From positions 59,757 to 123,756 of the forward strand of contig LNET01000098.1 in NCBI GenBank assembly GCA_001464055.1: a stretch of DNA of 64,000 nucleotides. Reading direction: 5' to 3'. A program made the translations under genes and the position numbers. Positions 18,664 through 31,726 of this stretch are shown one piece after another. The DNA is from Burkholderiales bacterium Ga0077543. GTDB lineage: Bacteria > Pseudomonadota > Gammaproteobacteria > Burkholderiales > Burkholderiaceae_C. The first letter of the stretch is position 1, and every line of letters begins with the position of its first letter. A model generated the notes under the pieces. It was not told where the DNA came from. It made no database searches and saw only the letters and a program-made list of their open reading frames with translations.

Positions 18664-20846
18664 ACCGACTCACGCCCAAGCGCCGCCTTCTGCTGCAGAC
18701 CGGCGCCGCCCTGCTTGCCAGCACCTCCCCTTTCTTCGCCTCGCGCCTTGCCATGTCACAGAACGTTCCTGCCACTGCAACACTCTCCGCCACCGACCCC
18801 TATCTCTGGCTGGAAGACGTTCAAGGCGAGCGTGCGCTGGCCTGGGTGCGCGAGCGGAACCTGGAAAGCGAAACCGTGCTGCAGGCCCGGCCCGGTTTCG
18901 AGCAGATGCGCGCCGACATCCGCGCCGTGCTCGACTCGAAGGAGCAGATCCCCTACGTCCAGCGTCGCGGCGACTTTTTCTACAACTTGTGGAAGGACGC
19001 TGCCAACCCGCGCGGCCTTTGGCGGCGCACCAGCCTGGCCGAATACCGCAAGCCGCAGCCAGCCTGGGAAACCGTGCTCGACATCGACGCCCTGGGCAAG
19101 GCCGAGAAGGAAAACTGGGTCTGGGCCGGCTCGACCTGGCTCGGGCCCGACGAGCAGGGGGTGTACCGCCGCTGCCTGGTATCACTGTCGCGCGGCGGCG
19201 CCGACGCCAGCGTGGTGCGCGAGTTCGATGCGGTGCTGAAGCGTTTCGTCGACAACGGCTTCACCCTGCCCGAAGCCAAGAGCAGCGTCGAATGGATCGA
19301 CGTCGACCACGTCTATGTCGCCACCGACTTCGGCCCGGGCTCGATGACCGAATCCGGTTATCCACGCATCATCAAGCGCTGGCAGCGAGGCCTGCCCCTG
19401 GCTTCGGCCCGAACGGTCTACGAAGCCGACGTGAAGGATGTCTATGCCTATGCCTTGGTCGACAAGACCCCGGGCTACGAGCGCACCCTGTTCGTGCGCG
19501 CGCTGGACTTCTACAACAACCGCATGCAGCTGCTGCAGGGCAGCAAGCTGGTGCCCATCGACAAGCCCAGCGACGCCCAGCTCAGCTTCTGGCGCGACCG
19601 CTTGCTGGTGGAACTGCGCAGCGACTGGAAGCTGGGCGAAACCACCTGGCCACGCGGCGCGCTGCTGGTGGGCGACGCCAACGCCTACCTGAAGGGCGAA
19701 CGCAAGTTCAGCGCCCTGTTCGCCCCCACGGCGACGCGTTCGCTCTCAGGCTTCGCCACCACGCGCAGCACGCTGCTGCTGACGATCTCCGACAACGTCG
19801 CGAGCCGGCTAGAGGAATGGACGCCCAAGGCCGGCCGCTGGACGAAGCGAGAGGTCGACGCTCCCTACCCCGGCACGCTCAGCGCCGCTGCCCTGCACGA
19901 TCCGCTGCTGCGCACCGACGCCCTGGCCGAGGCCTACTTCCTGAACGTGGCCGACTTCCTGCAGCCAGACTCATTGCAGCTGGGCCGCACAGGCACCAAT
20001 GAACGTGAACGGCTGAAAGCCCGCCCGAGCTTCTATGACGCCAGCGGCATGCGCGTCGAACAGCACTTCGCCACCAGCCAGGACGGCACGAAGATCCCGT
20101 ACTTCGTGATCTGGCCCAAGGGCGCGAAGGCCGACGGTGACAACCCCACCCTGCTTTACGGCTATGGCGGATTCGAAGTGCCGCTGAACCCATGGTATTC
20201 GGGCGTGCAGGGCCGGGCCTGGACGACCCAGGGCGGCGTGTTCGTGCTGGCCAACATCCGCGGTGGCGGCGAGTTCGGGCCGGGCTGGCACCAGGCCGCC
20301 ATCAAGGCCTTGAAGCAAAAGAGCTACGACGACTTCGCTGCCGTGGCCGAGGACATCATCGCGCGCAAGATCACCAGCCCGCGCCGGCTGGGCATCCAGG
20401 GCGGCAGCAACGGCGGGCTGCTCGTGGGCGCCGTGATGCTGCAGCGGCCGGAACTGTTCAATGCCGTGGTGTGCCAGGTGCCGTTGCTGGACATGCAGCG
20501 ATATCACAAGCTGCTGGCCGGAGCCTCGTGGATGGCCGAATACGGCGACCCCGACAAGCCCGACGAATGGCGGTACATCAGCGCCTACAGCCCTTACCAG
20601 AACGTGAGAAGCGCCAAGGAAGGCAAGACCTACCCGAAGGTTCTGTTCGTCACCAGCACGCGCGACGACCGCGTGCACCCGGGCCATGCGCGCAAGATGG
20701 CCGCGCGCATGCTCGAATTCGGGCACCCGCTGTTGTATTGGGAAAACATGGAAGGCGGTCACGGCGGCGCCGCAGACAACGGCCAGCGCGCGCAGATGAT
20801 GGCGCTGGAGTACGCCTTCCTCTGGAAACAGCTGGGCAAGTCCTGA
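18660..20846 (+). CDS. Prolyl oligopeptidase family serine peptidase (S9A) with export signal
   Basis: A 728-residue protein. The N terminus KRRLLLQTGAALLAS followed by a hydrophobic stretch resembles a Tat signal. DPYLWLEDVQGERALAWVRE marks the start of the mature S9A enzyme. A propeller domain precedes the alpha/beta-hydrolase domain, where the nucleophile is in GGSNGGLL (Ser near 584), the Asp in TRDDRVHPGHA and the His in GGHGGAAD. Unlike cytoplasmic prolyl oligopeptidases it is probably periplasmic. Its start overlaps the yaeQ stop. Confidence 0.9.
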   Translation: MNRLTPKRRLLLQTGAALLASTSPFFASRLAMSQNVPATATLSATDPYLWLEDVQGERALAWVRERNLESETVLQARPGFEQMRADIRAVLDSKEQIPYVQRRGDFFYNLWKDAANPRGLWRRTSLAEYRKPQPAWETVLDIDALGKAEKENWVWAGSTWLGPDEQGVYRRCLVSLSRGGADASVVREFDAVLKRFVDNGFTLPEAKSSVEWIDVDHVYVATDFGPGSMTESGYPRIIKRWQRGLPLASARTVYEADVKDVYAYALVDKTPGYERTLFVRALDFYNNRMQLLQGSKLVPIDKPSDAQLSFWRDRLLVELRSDWKLGETTWPRGALLVGDANAYLKGERKFSALFAPTATRSLSGFATTRSTLLLTISDNVASRLEEWTPKAGRWTKREVDAPYPGTLSAAALHDPLLRTDALAEAYFLNVADFLQPDSLQLGRTGTNERERLKARPSFYDASGMRVEQHFATSQDGTKIPYFVIWPKGAKADGDNPTLLYGYGGFEVPLNPWYSGVQGRAWTTQGGVFVLANIRGGGEFGPGWHQAAIKALKQKSYDDFAAVAEDIIARKITSPRRLGIQGGSNGGLLVGAVMLQRPELFNAVVCQVPLLDMQRYHKLLAGASWMAEYGDPDKPDEWRYISAYSPYQNVRSAKEGKTYPKVLFVTSTRDDRVHPGHARKMAARMLEFGHPLLYWENMEGGHGGAADNGQRAQMMALEYAFLWKQLGKS

Positions 20847-20862
20847 GCGGCAGGCGCGCAGC

Positions 20863-21618
20863 ATGCTCAGCTGGATCGACGACCTGAGCCCGCTGCCGCC
20901 GGCGCACACCGCGCTGGGGCCCGACACCGACGCCCCGGGCCTGGTGGCGGCCGGGGGGCGCGTCACGCCGGAGCGGCTGGAAGAGGCTTACCGCATGGGG
21001 ATCTTTCCATGGTACGGCCCGGGCCAGCCGCCGCTGTGGTGGAGCCCCGACCCCCGCATGGTGTTGCCCGTGGCCGGCTTCAAGCTGTCGCGGTCCCTGC
21101 GCAAGACGCTGCGCCGCTTCATCCAGGACCCACGCTGCGAACTGCGCTTCGACAGTGACTTCCCGGCCGTCATCCGGGCCTGTGCGAGCACCCCGCGCGA
21201 GGGCCAGGACGGCACCTGGATCGTGCCCGAACTGATGCAGGCCTACGTCGACTGGCACCGCATGGGCAAAGTCCACAGCGCCGAGACCTGGGTCGACGGG
21301 CAGCTGGTGGGCGGGCTCTATTTCGTCAACATCGGCCGCATGTGCTTCGGCGAGAGCATGTTCGCCCACCGCACCGACGCCAGCAAGATCGCGATGGCCG
21401 GCTTCGTCGCGGCCTGCCGCGCCCGCGGCGTGACTCTCATCGACTGCCAGCAGAACACCCGCCATCTCGCCTCGCTGGGGGCCGGCGAGATTGCACGCAG
21501 CGAGTTCCTGGTCCAGGTGGCCGATGCCACGCAGGCCATGAAGCCGGCCGATTGGACCTATGATGAACCGATGTGGGATTTGCTGGCCCACGACCTGCTC
21601 CACCCTGCCCCGGCGTGA
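20863..21618 (+). CDS. aat: Leucyl/phenylalanyl-tRNA-protein transferase
   Basis: A 251-residue protein of standard Aat length. Key signatures are [39 protein letters not shown], the central [20 protein letters not shown] and [14 protein letters not shown]. It adds Leu or Phe to N-terminal Arg or Lys of substrate proteins, marking them for ClpS/ClpAP. It is directly coupled (GTGA overlap) to bpt, so both N-degron transferases come from one mRNA. Confidence 0.95.
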   Translation: MLSWIDDLSPLPPAHTALGPDTDAPGLVAAGGRVTPERLEEAYRMGIFPWYGPGQPPLWWSPDPRMVLPVAGFKLSRSLRKTLRRFIQDPRCELRFDSDFPAVIRACASTPREGQDGTWIVPELMQAYVDWHRMGKVHSAETWVDGQLVGGLYFVNIGRMCFGESMFAHRTDASKIAMAGFVAACRARGVTLIDCQQNTRHLASLGAGEIARSEFLVQVADATQAMKPADWTYDEPMWDLLAHDLLHPAPA

Positions 21619-22421
21619 CCCACCCCAAAGAACTTCCACTTTCGTCGCTGCAGTTCTATGCGACGGCGCCCTACCCCTGCAGCTACCTGCCCGAGCGGCA
21701 GGCGCGCTCGCAGGTGGCCACGCCCAGCCATCTGATCCACGCCGACGCCTATTCGGGCCTGGTCGCTGCAGGCTTCCGCCGCAGCGGCATGTTCACCTAC
21801 CGGCCTTATTGCGACGGCTGCCGCGCGTGCGTGCCCTTGCGCGTGCCGGTGGCCGGCTTCCGGCCCACCCGCAGCCAGCGCCGCTCGGTGCGCGACCACG
21901 GCCACCTCGTCACGCGCGTGCTGCGCCTGTGCTTCGTGCCCGAGCACTACCAGCTCTACCTGCGCTACCAGAGCGGCCGCCACAGCGGCGGCGGCATGGA
22001 CAACGACAGCGTCGACCAGTACACCCAGTTCCTGCTGCAAAGCCGCGTCAATTCACGACTGGTCGAGTTCCGCGAACCGTCCAGGCCCGACGGCGAACCC
22101 GGGGCGCTGAAGATGGTCGCGATCGTCGACGTGCTGAACGACGGCATTTCAGCCGTCTACACCTACTACGAACCCGAACCCGCCAGCAGCTACGGCACCT
22201 ACAGCGTGATGTGGCAGGTGGAGCAGACACGCCAGCTGATGCTGCCGCACCTGTATCTGGGTTACTGGATCGCCAACAGCCCGAAGATGGCCTACAAGGC
22301 CCAGTTCGGCCCCCACGAACTGCTGGTGGACGGCGCCTGGCGGCCTCAGGCCGAAGCCGTCCAGAGGCTGGCCTCGCCGCCCCCGCCCTGGCCCGCACCG
22401 CCGGCATCCGACCGCGGCTGA
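21615..22421 (+). CDS. bpt: Aspartate/glutamate leucyltransferase
   Basis: A 268-residue ATE/Bpt protein. Signature regions are [52 protein letters not shown] and [22 protein letters not shown]. It transfers Leu to N-terminal Asp or Glu, feeding the ClpS degron pathway. The GTG start overlaps the aat TGA; it is supported by the conserved distance to the [10 protein letters not shown] segment. The last 76 bases overlap the converging NUDIX-MBL gene, and the C-terminal Pro-rich tail falls in this overlap. Confidence 0.93.
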   Translation: MTHPKELPLSSLQFYATAPYPCSYLPERQARSQVATPSHLIHADAYSGLVAAGFRRSGMFTYRPYCDGCRACVPLRVPVAGFRPTRSQRRSVRDHGHLVTRVLRLCFVPEHYQLYLRYQSGRHSGGGMDNDSVDQYTQFLLQSRVNSRLVEFREPSRPDGEPGALKMVAIVDVLNDGISAVYTYYEPEPASSYGTYSVMWQVEQTRQLMLPHLYLGYWIANSPKMAYKAQFGPHELLVDGAWRPQAEAVQRLASPPPPWPAPPASDRG

Positions 22422-24139
22422 TTCCGCTCGGGCGCGGCGCCAACCCGCCCTTCGCCCTGCAGCTTCAGCAAGTGGGCCAGCAGCGACCGCCTGGCCACGC
22501 CGTGCAGGCCGGCGGGCACGTCGTCGTAGACCCTGGCAACCAGCGCGTCCAGCGCGAGCGGGCCGTGCGCCTGGACCGCAGCCAGCACCTTCGCTTCACG
22601 CTGCAGCCGGTGGGCGATCAGCCGGCGCAGCACCTCGCGCGGCCGCTCGACGAGGAAGCCGTGCCCCGGGGCCAGCCAGTCCAGGTCTTCGGCCAGCAGC
22701 TCGTTCAAGGACTGCAGGTACACGGCCATGTCGCCATCGGGCGGGTTGATGACCACGGTGCTGCCCTGCATCACCTGGTCGCCGGTGAACAACAGCTTTT
22801 CGTGCTCAAGCAGGAAGCACAGGTGGTTCGACGCATGGCCTGGCGTGTGCAGCACGCGCAGCCGCAGGCCCGGGGCGGGCTCGATGATGTCGCCGTGCGA
22901 AGGCTGGTGCACGGGCAGGAAGCTGGCGTCCTGCCATTCGGCATGAGCCGCCAGGCGGCCCCAGACCGGCGCGCCCGTGGCCGCCGCCAGCGGCATCGCG
23001 CCAGGCGAATGGTCGCGGTGGGTGTGGGTGACCAGGATGCGGGTGATGCGCCCGCCGGCCTGGGCCGCGGCGTCGACCAGTGCCTGCTGGTGGTCGGCAT
23101 CGACCGGGCCGGGGTCGATGACGGTCCAGTCTGCGCCCGCACCCACCAGATAGCTGTTGGTACCCGGCCCGGTCATCACGCCGGGATTCGGCGCAGTGAC
23201 GCGCCAGACATGGGCCGAGAGCCGAACGGCGCGCCCGGGCAGCAGTTCGCACGACACGTCGCCGCGGCCTTCGGGGTCGAGCCGGGCAATCTCGGCGTAG
23301 GACAGCTCCGACGGCAGCACGATGCGCGCACCAGCCCGGCTGGTGCCGCGCCGCGGCATGGTCAGCGACACCTGCGCCCGGTCGGCGAAAGCCTGCAGCG
23401 CGGCGCCGGCGCTGGGAAAACCGGCCAGCTCCTTCAACATCGAACGCATCGCCGGCAGCAGCTTGAGCCCGCCGCCCGGGCCGGCGTTGACGGCAAAAGG
23501 CAGCACGTCCTGCGCCCCGCCGAGAGCGGCCTGGGGTGTTGTCCACAGCAGCGACTGGGCCTCGCTGCCGTCGGCCACGGCCTGCTGGCCAGCCGGGGCC
23601 GGCACGGCGAAAAAACGGGTGTCCCAGCGCTTGGGCAGGCCCGGCGGCGTGAGCCAGTGCGCGGTGTAGGCCAGCGCGCGCAGGTCCAGGCGCAGGTCGA
23701 AAGCGGCGCATAGCTCGGCGATGCCGGCTTCGCCCGCGTGCAAGCGCTGGCGCCAGGGCTGCAGCGCACTGTGCAGGGCGCTGCCGGGCGCCAGGTCCAG
23801 GGCACTGCCGTCGGCGGCGCAGGCGCGCAACAGACCCACCTCCTCGAAACTTTCGCGCAGCGCCGCCACGGCGTAGTCCAGCGCGCCTTCGGCCAGGTTG
23901 CAGCGACGGCAGAGCGTGGCGTCGTCCAGCCCCAGGCACCAGGCGTGGGCATCCCGGTCGCGCGCGTCGAGCACGCCGCCGGGGAAGACGGCCGCGCCAC
24001 TGCGCAGGTCGCCGGCACCGCTTTCGGCGCGCACCAGCATCAGCACTTCCAGGCCGGCGCTGCCGTCGGCCGGCTCGCGCAGGAACAGGATGGACGCCGC
24101 CGGCCGCGCGCCGGCAGGCACCTGCCAGGGCGCGCTCAA
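22346..24139 (-). CDS. NUDT19-like NUDIX hydrolase fused to a LACTB2-like metallo-beta-lactamase
   Basis: A 597-residue two-domain protein. The N-terminal domain (about 10-240) has [12 protein letters not shown] and, after an insertion, [13 protein letters not shown]: a split NUDIX box as in NUDT19/RP2p CoA diphosphatases. The first Glu of the canonical box is not conserved, so activity is uncertain. The C-terminal domain (about 310-540) has the MBL metal motif [28 protein letters not shown] and PGHGF, most like LACTB2. TTG at 24139 was chosen because it overlaps the CaiB-family stop (TTGA) and precedes the first conserved strand; no ATG fits. Confidence 0.8.
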   Translation of the reverse strand: MSAPWQVPAGARPAASILFLREPADGSAGLEVLMLVRAESGAGDLRSGAAVFPGGVLDARDRDAHAWCLGLDDATLCRRCNLAEGALDYAVAALRESFEEVGLLRACAADGSALDLAPGSALHSALQPWRQRLHAGEAGIAELCAAFDLRLDLRALAYTAHWLTPPGLPKRWDTRFFAVPAPAGQQAVADGSEAQSLLWTTPQAALGGAQDVLPFAVNAGPGGGLKLLPAMRSMLKELAGFPSAGAALQAFADRAQVSLTMPRRGTSRAGARIVLPSELSYAEIARLDPEGRGDVSCELLPGRAVRLSAHVWRVTAPNPGVMTGPGTNSYLVGAGADWTVIDPGPVDADHQQALVDAAAQAGGRITRILVTHTHRDHSPGAMPLAAATGAPVWGRLAAHAEWQDASFLPVHQPSHGDIIEPAPGLRLRVLHTPGHASNHLCFLLEHEKLLFTGDQVMQGSTVVINPPDGDMAVYLQSLNELLAEDLDWLAPGHGFLVERPREVLRRLIAHRLQREAKVLAAVQAHGPLALDALVARVYDDVPAGLHGVARRSLLAHLLKLQGEGRVGAAPERNQPRSDAGGAGQGGGGEASLWTASA

Positions 24140-25308
24140 CGCGCCACTCCGGTGGCGACCAGGTCTTCGATCTCGGCTGGGCTCATGCCGGCTTCCTTCA
24201 GGATGTCGTGGGTATGGGCACCGGGTTGCGGCGCCGCCCGCGGCGCCTGCGGCCGGCTGCGGCTGAAACGCGGTGCAGGTGCGGGCTGGGCCACGCCGTC
24301 GGGGTGGGTGTAGGCGCGGCGCGCCTGGGCGTGGGCATGCTGCGGGGCTTCTTCCAGGCTCAGCACAGGCGCCACGCAGGCGTCGGTGCCTGCGAGCAGG
24401 CGGCACCAGTCGTCACGCGTTCGCGTGAGAAAGATCGCCGTCAGCGCAGCGCGCATGGCCGGCCAGCGGCCGCGGTCGTGCTGGGCGGCGAGGAAAGCCG
24501 GGTCCAGACCGATGTGCCGGCCCAGTTCGGCAAAGAACTTGGGTTCCAGTGCGGCCACGGCCAGATGCCTGCCGTCGGCGGTCTCGTAGCAGGCATAAAA
24601 GGGCGCGCCGCCATCCAGCAGGTTGGCTGCGCGTTCGCCGCGCCAGTTGCCCGCCGCCTGCAGACCCTGGAACAGCCCCGCCATCACCGCCACGCCATCG
24701 ACCATCGCGGCGTCGACCACCTGACCTCGGCCAGAGCGCTGGCGTTCGAACAGCGCTGCCATGACGCCGAAGGCCAGGAACAATGCCCCACCGCCATAGT
24801 CGCCCACCAGGTTCAACGGGGGCACCGGAACGCCGTCTGCAGGGCCGATGGCGTCGAGCAAGCCAGTCAGGGCGATGTAGTTCAGATCGTGGCCGGCGGC
24901 CTGGGCCAACGGGCCTTGCTGGCCATAGCCGGTCATGCGGCCGATGACCAGGCGCGGGTTGCGGGCCAGCAGTTCGTCGGGCACGAGGCCCAGGTTCTCC
25001 AGAACGCCCGGGCGAAAGCCTTCGAGCAGCACGTCGGCCGAAGCCAGCAGCCGCAACAGAGCCACGCGCCCGGACGGGGCCTTCAGGTCCAGCGCCAGCG
25101 AGCGCCTGCCGCGTGCATGCACGTCGAAGCGGGGCAACAAGCCCAGGCCCAGGCCGCTGTCGCTCAGCCTGTCGACCCGCACGACATCGGCCCCGTGGTC
25201 GGCCAGCAGCATGCCGGCCAGCGGGACCGGGCCGATGGCCGCCAGTTCGATCACCCGCAAGCCCTGCAGCGCGCCCGTCGCCCCGTTCCCGCCGTCGTTG
25301 CCATCCAT
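24136..25308 (-). CDS. CaiB/BaiF CoA-transferase family protein, alpha-methylacyl-CoA racemase-like
   Basis: A 390-residue class III CoA-transferase. GLRVIELAAIGPVPLAGMLLADHGADVVRV, ARGRRSLALDLK and the catalytic-region GHDLNYIALTGLLDAIG closely match alpha-methylacyl-CoA racemases; the Asp in the GDYGGGALFLAFGV region is also conserved. It probably epimerises branched acyl-CoAs, possibly in breakdown of branched or steroid chains. It is coupled to the NUDIX-MBL protein downstream; a NUDT19-type domain acting on CoA compounds would fit. Confidence 0.85.
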   Translation of the reverse strand: MDGNDGGNGATGALQGLRVIELAAIGPVPLAGMLLADHGADVVRVDRLSDSGLGLGLLPRFDVHARGRRSLALDLKAPSGRVALLRLLASADVLLEGFRPGVLENLGLVPDELLARNPRLVIGRMTGYGQQGPLAQAAGHDLNYIALTGLLDAIGPADGVPVPPLNLVGDYGGGALFLAFGVMAALFERQRSGRGQVVDAAMVDGVAVMAGLFQGLQAAGNWRGERAANLLDGGAPFYACYETADGRHLAVAALEPKFFAELGRHIGLDPAFLAAQHDRGRWPAMRAALTAIFLTRTRDDWCRLLAGTDACVAPVLSLEEAPQHAHAQARRAYTHPDGVAQPAPAPRFSRSRPQAPRAAPQPGAHTHDILKEAGMSPAEIEDLVATGVAR

Positions 25309-25337
25309 GCTTCAAGGATAGCCGGGCCACACCAGTA

Positions 25338-25349
25338 CCCCGCGCGGGG
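25338..25349. other. GC-rich perfect palindrome in the 43-base gap before the racemase-like gene
   Basis: CCCCGCGCGGGG is a perfect 12-base palindrome between the phosphate-binding-like gene and the CaiB-family gene, both on the minus strand. There is no following T-tract, so it is at best a weak terminator or an mRNA-processing hairpin. Confidence 0.3.
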
Positions 25350-25351
25350 CT

Positions 25352-25774
25352 TCAGATGCGGCAGATGATGTTGGTGCCCGCAGGCACGTCCCTCAGGTCG
25401 ACATAGCCCATCGCGCCGGGAGTGCGCACCACCAGGTCGAGCATTTCCGTAACCCCGTCCACCTCGCGCGGAGGCGCGCCCTTGCCGACGTGGCGGCGCA
25501 CCGTCCAGTAGGCGCGGTAGCGCTCTTCGTCGGTCTGCAGGTAGGCGGCCAGGAAGCGCTGACGCAGGGGATGGCCGCTGCGCAGGTTCAGCACCGTGGC
25601 CAGCTGGCCACCGGCTTCGATGGCGCGACCGGTGTAAAGGCGCTGCACCAGGGCCGCCTCGATGCGCGGCAGCGCAGCATGGCCCACGACCACGATGCCG
25701 CTCTCTGCCTGCGCCAACAGCCTGCCGGTGGAAAGGGCCGCGGTGGCGGCCAGGAGGAATGAACGTCGTTGCAT
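25352..25774 (-). CDS. Phosphate-binding-like (PstS-type) periplasmic protein, small
   Basis: A 140-residue protein. ATG at 25774 gives an export signal (MQRRSFLLAATAALSTGRLLAQ). The mature part looks like one lobe of a PBP-like protein: LVQRLYTGRAIEAGGQLATVLN, HPLRQRFLAAYLQTDEERYRAYW and TPGAMGYVDL match small PstS-like proteins that often accompany porins and sensor kinases. It is much shorter than a transport-type PstS, and no permease or ATPase lies nearby, so a sensing role is more likely. It is 13 bases downstream of the porin-like gene. Confidence 0.75.
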   Translation of the reverse strand: MQRRSFLLAATAALSTGRLLAQAESGIVVVGHAALPRIEAALVQRLYTGRAIEAGGQLATVLNLRSGHPLRQRFLAAYLQTDEERYRAYWTVRRHVGKGAPPREVDGVTEMLDLVVRTPGAMGYVDLRDVPAGTNIICRI

Positions 25775-25787
25775 CTCATCCCTCCTT

Positions 25788-27095
25788 TCAGAAAGCCAGG
25801 TTGTAGTTGACGGTCGTCGTGCTGAAGCCCTTGTCCCGCAACCCATGGTGCCCGGGCGGGGTGTCGAGCAGGCGCGAGACTTCGTCCACCCGCGTGTGCG
25901 CCCATTCCAGCTTCAGCTTGCCGCCCCAGGGCGCACCCCAGGCCAGGCCCAGTGCCCAGGTCTGCTGCTGGGCGGCGTAGATCGACTCGGCGAAGACGCG
26001 TTGCGAGGCGTTGATCTGTGCCGCACCGGGAATGAAGGCGGGCAGCTGCACCGCCACGAGGCTGCGGTACATGTCCATCTGCGGGTTGTGCGTGCGCAGC
26101 CGGCCGTAGCTGACATAAGGCGTGAAAGCCCCGATCTCGCGTGACAGCGCGGCATAGCCGCCCGTGGTGTTGGCGCCGACATTGGTGCGAAGCTGGCGGT
26201 TGCGCGCCACCTCGGCCGTGACGCGCCAGCCGCCGCTGAACTGGTGGTCGACGCCGACGGTGGTGATGATGTTGCGCAGCCGGTCGACCGACTCGATCGG
26301 CGGGCCCGGCAGGGCCTCGTCGACGCGGAAGTAACCCAGACCCGGTGCAATCTGGACGAAGGGCACGCTCACCGGCAGCAGGGCGCCGTCGAGCGGCTTC
26401 GCCCGGGCATCGTTGATGCTCAGGCGCAGGGTGGTGTCGGCATTGCGCAGGCTCAGCACGGCCCCAGCCAGCTGGATATCGATGTCGCGGAAGTTGGCTC
26501 CTGCGGCCAGCCGCAGCGGTGCGCCGTCGCGGTTCCACAGGCGCGCCGTGGTGCTGATGCGGCCACCATAGCCGTCCAGGCTGAGCTCGCTGCCGCCGAA
26601 CAGGCGCAGCGGCATCGTGTAGGCCACGGAAAGACCGTCGAACTCGTTGGACGGCACCACCGAATACATCTCCACGGGCAGGCGTGCCAGGTCGTAGGCC
26701 ACGCCCACGTCGAGCGACTCCGAGTGCAGGTACAAGGGCACGCGCATGCGCCCTGCGCGCAGCAGCCAGTCGTTGGCCGGGCGCCAGCCCACGAAAGCCC
26801 AGGCGGCGGTCAGCGCGGTGCCTTGGTCTGTGTCGGCAGCGGGGGCCAGCTTCAGCTGCAGCGTTGCCGACCAGGCCGGGGTGAAGCGCAGGTCCAGCTG
26901 CCCGGCCAGGCGGCTGTCGGTCTTCAGGCTGCCGCTGTCGTCGCTGAAGCGCAGGTAGCGGCCGCCCTCCAGCCCGGTGCTGCGCGTCCAGCCCAGCGTG
27001 GCAAAGCCGGACAAGGAGTAGTCCACGGCCGCGGCAGACGGCAGGGCCTGCCCGAGCAGGGCGACCAGTGCCAGGGCCAGGGTGCGGCGCATCAT
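25788..27095 (-). CDS. Outer-membrane porin-like beta-barrel protein
   Basis: A 435-residue protein with signal peptide (RRTLALALVALLGQALPSAAA), then alternating hydrophobic/polar strands (SLSGFATLGWTRS, AAWAFVGWRPANDWLLRAGR) and the terminal Phe (VNYNLAF) expected of outer-membrane barrels. The family is the one I associate with genes for PBP-like proteins and sensor kinases; the substrate is unknown. The start overlaps the HD-GYP regulator stop; ATG at 27095 or 27092 is possible. Confidence 0.75.
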   Translation of the reverse strand: MMRRTLALALVALLGQALPSAAAVDYSLSGFATLGWTRSTGLEGGRYLRFSDDSGSLKTDSRLAGQLDLRFTPAWSATLQLKLAPAADTDQGTALTAAWAFVGWRPANDWLLRAGRMRVPLYLHSESLDVGVAYDLARLPVEMYSVVPSNEFDGLSVAYTMPLRLFGGSELSLDGYGGRISTTARLWNRDGAPLRLAAGANFRDIDIQLAGAVLSLRNADTTLRLSINDARAKPLDGALLPVSVPFVQIAPGLGYFRVDEALPGPPIESVDRLRNIITTVGVDHQFSGGWRVTAEVARNRQLRTNVGANTTGGYAALSREIGAFTPYVSYGRLRTHNPQMDMYRSLVAVQLPAFIPGAAQINASQRVFAESIYAAQQQTWALGLAWGAPWGGKLKLEWAHTRVDEVSRLLDTPPGHHGLRDKGFSTTTVNYNLAF

Positions 27096-28248
27096 GCAGC
27101 CCCCTGTTCGGCCGAGGCCGCCACGTCGTCGTCGCTCCATTCGCGTGCGATGCGCTGCAGCTCGTCATGCATGGCCACCAGGCCGGCCACGATCTGGGGG
27201 TCGAAATGGGTTCCGCTGTGGGCTTCGATGTAGGCTCGTGCAGCTTCGTGGCTCATGGCTTCCTTGTAGGGGCGGCGGCTGATCAGGGCGTCGTAGACGT
27301 CGGCAACCGCCATCAGTCGGGCCGACAGAGGAATGGCGTTGCCAGCCAGCGCGTCGGGGTAGCCGGCGCCGTCCCAGCGTTCGTGATGGTGCCGCGCGAT
27401 CTCCATGCCGTAGTGCAGAAAAAGGCTGCCTTGGTGACCCATTCGTTCGGCGGCGCGGCGCAACATCTCCCAGCCTTTCATCGAGTGGGTGCGCATCACC
27501 ACCATCTCCTCGGGCGTGAGGCGGCCGGGCTTGAGCAGGATGTTGTCGGGAATGGCGACCTTGCCGATGTCGTGCAGGGGTGCCGACTTGGCCATGTGGT
27601 CGATGTCCGAGTCGCTGAGCCGCACGCCGCTGCCGGGCTGCTGCGTCAGCCAGTGCGCCAGCGTGCGAACGTACTCCTGGGTGCGGCGCACATGGTGGCC
27701 GGTCTCCTCGTCGCGGAACTCGGCAAAGGACACCATCACGTGCAGCGTGGCGTCGCGCAGCTGGTCGACTTCGGCCAGGCGGGCCTGCAGCTCGGTCTGC
27801 AGCCGGTGGTTGTGCTGGTTCAGCGCGTCGCGCCAGCTCTTGGCCTGAAGCTGCGTGGCCACCCGCGCCAGCACCGTGGTGGGGTTGAAGGGCTTGTGGA
27901 TGAAGTCGGCGGCGCCACACTGGAAACCGCGGGTCTCGTCCTCGGCCTGGTTCAGCGCGCTGAGGAACAGAACCGGGATGTGCCTGGTGCTCGCATCGGC
28001 CTTGAGACGGCGGCAGACTTCGTAGCCATCCAGGTCGGGCATCATGATGTCGAGCACGATGAGGTCGGGACTCTGGCGGCGCGCCAGCTCCAGCGCCTTG
28101 GCCCCGGATGGCGCCAGTTGCACTCGGTAGCTCGGGGCCAGCAGGCTGGACAGCAGCATCAGGTTGGCCGGTGTGTCGTCCACCACCAGGATGGTGGCGC
28201 GGCCCCCGCCTTCACGGGTGCCGAGCACACCACTTGCATCACTCATGT

Positions 28249-28252
<4 letters not shown>
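27092..28252 (-). CDS. Response regulator with HD-GYP c-di-GMP phosphodiesterase domain
   Basis: A 386-residue protein. The receiver (about 18-135) has [12 protein letters not shown], phosphoacceptor Asp in [15 protein letters not shown] and Lys in FIHKPFN. The HD-GYP domain (about 175-370) has the catalytic [27 protein letters not shown] (the GYP motif) and [16 protein letters not shown]. Family knowledge: such enzymes hydrolyse c-di-GMP. ATG at 28252 overlaps the kinase stop in an ATGA arrangement, so it is the direct partner of the hybrid kinase. Confidence 0.92.
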
Positions 28253-31566
<3,314 letters not shown>

Positions 31567-31726
31567 CGGGTGGGGAAGGCGGGCAGCGACGGTTGACCAG
31601 GCCGGGATCGCCTGCCCATGCTGTTTCGGCCCGCTGCTGCCGAACTGAACCGCAGGATGTCGTTGCCGCCCGTGCAGACTGCACGCCCGGCGGGCTGCGG
31701 CCGCCAGGGTTCAGAGCTTTGCGGCC

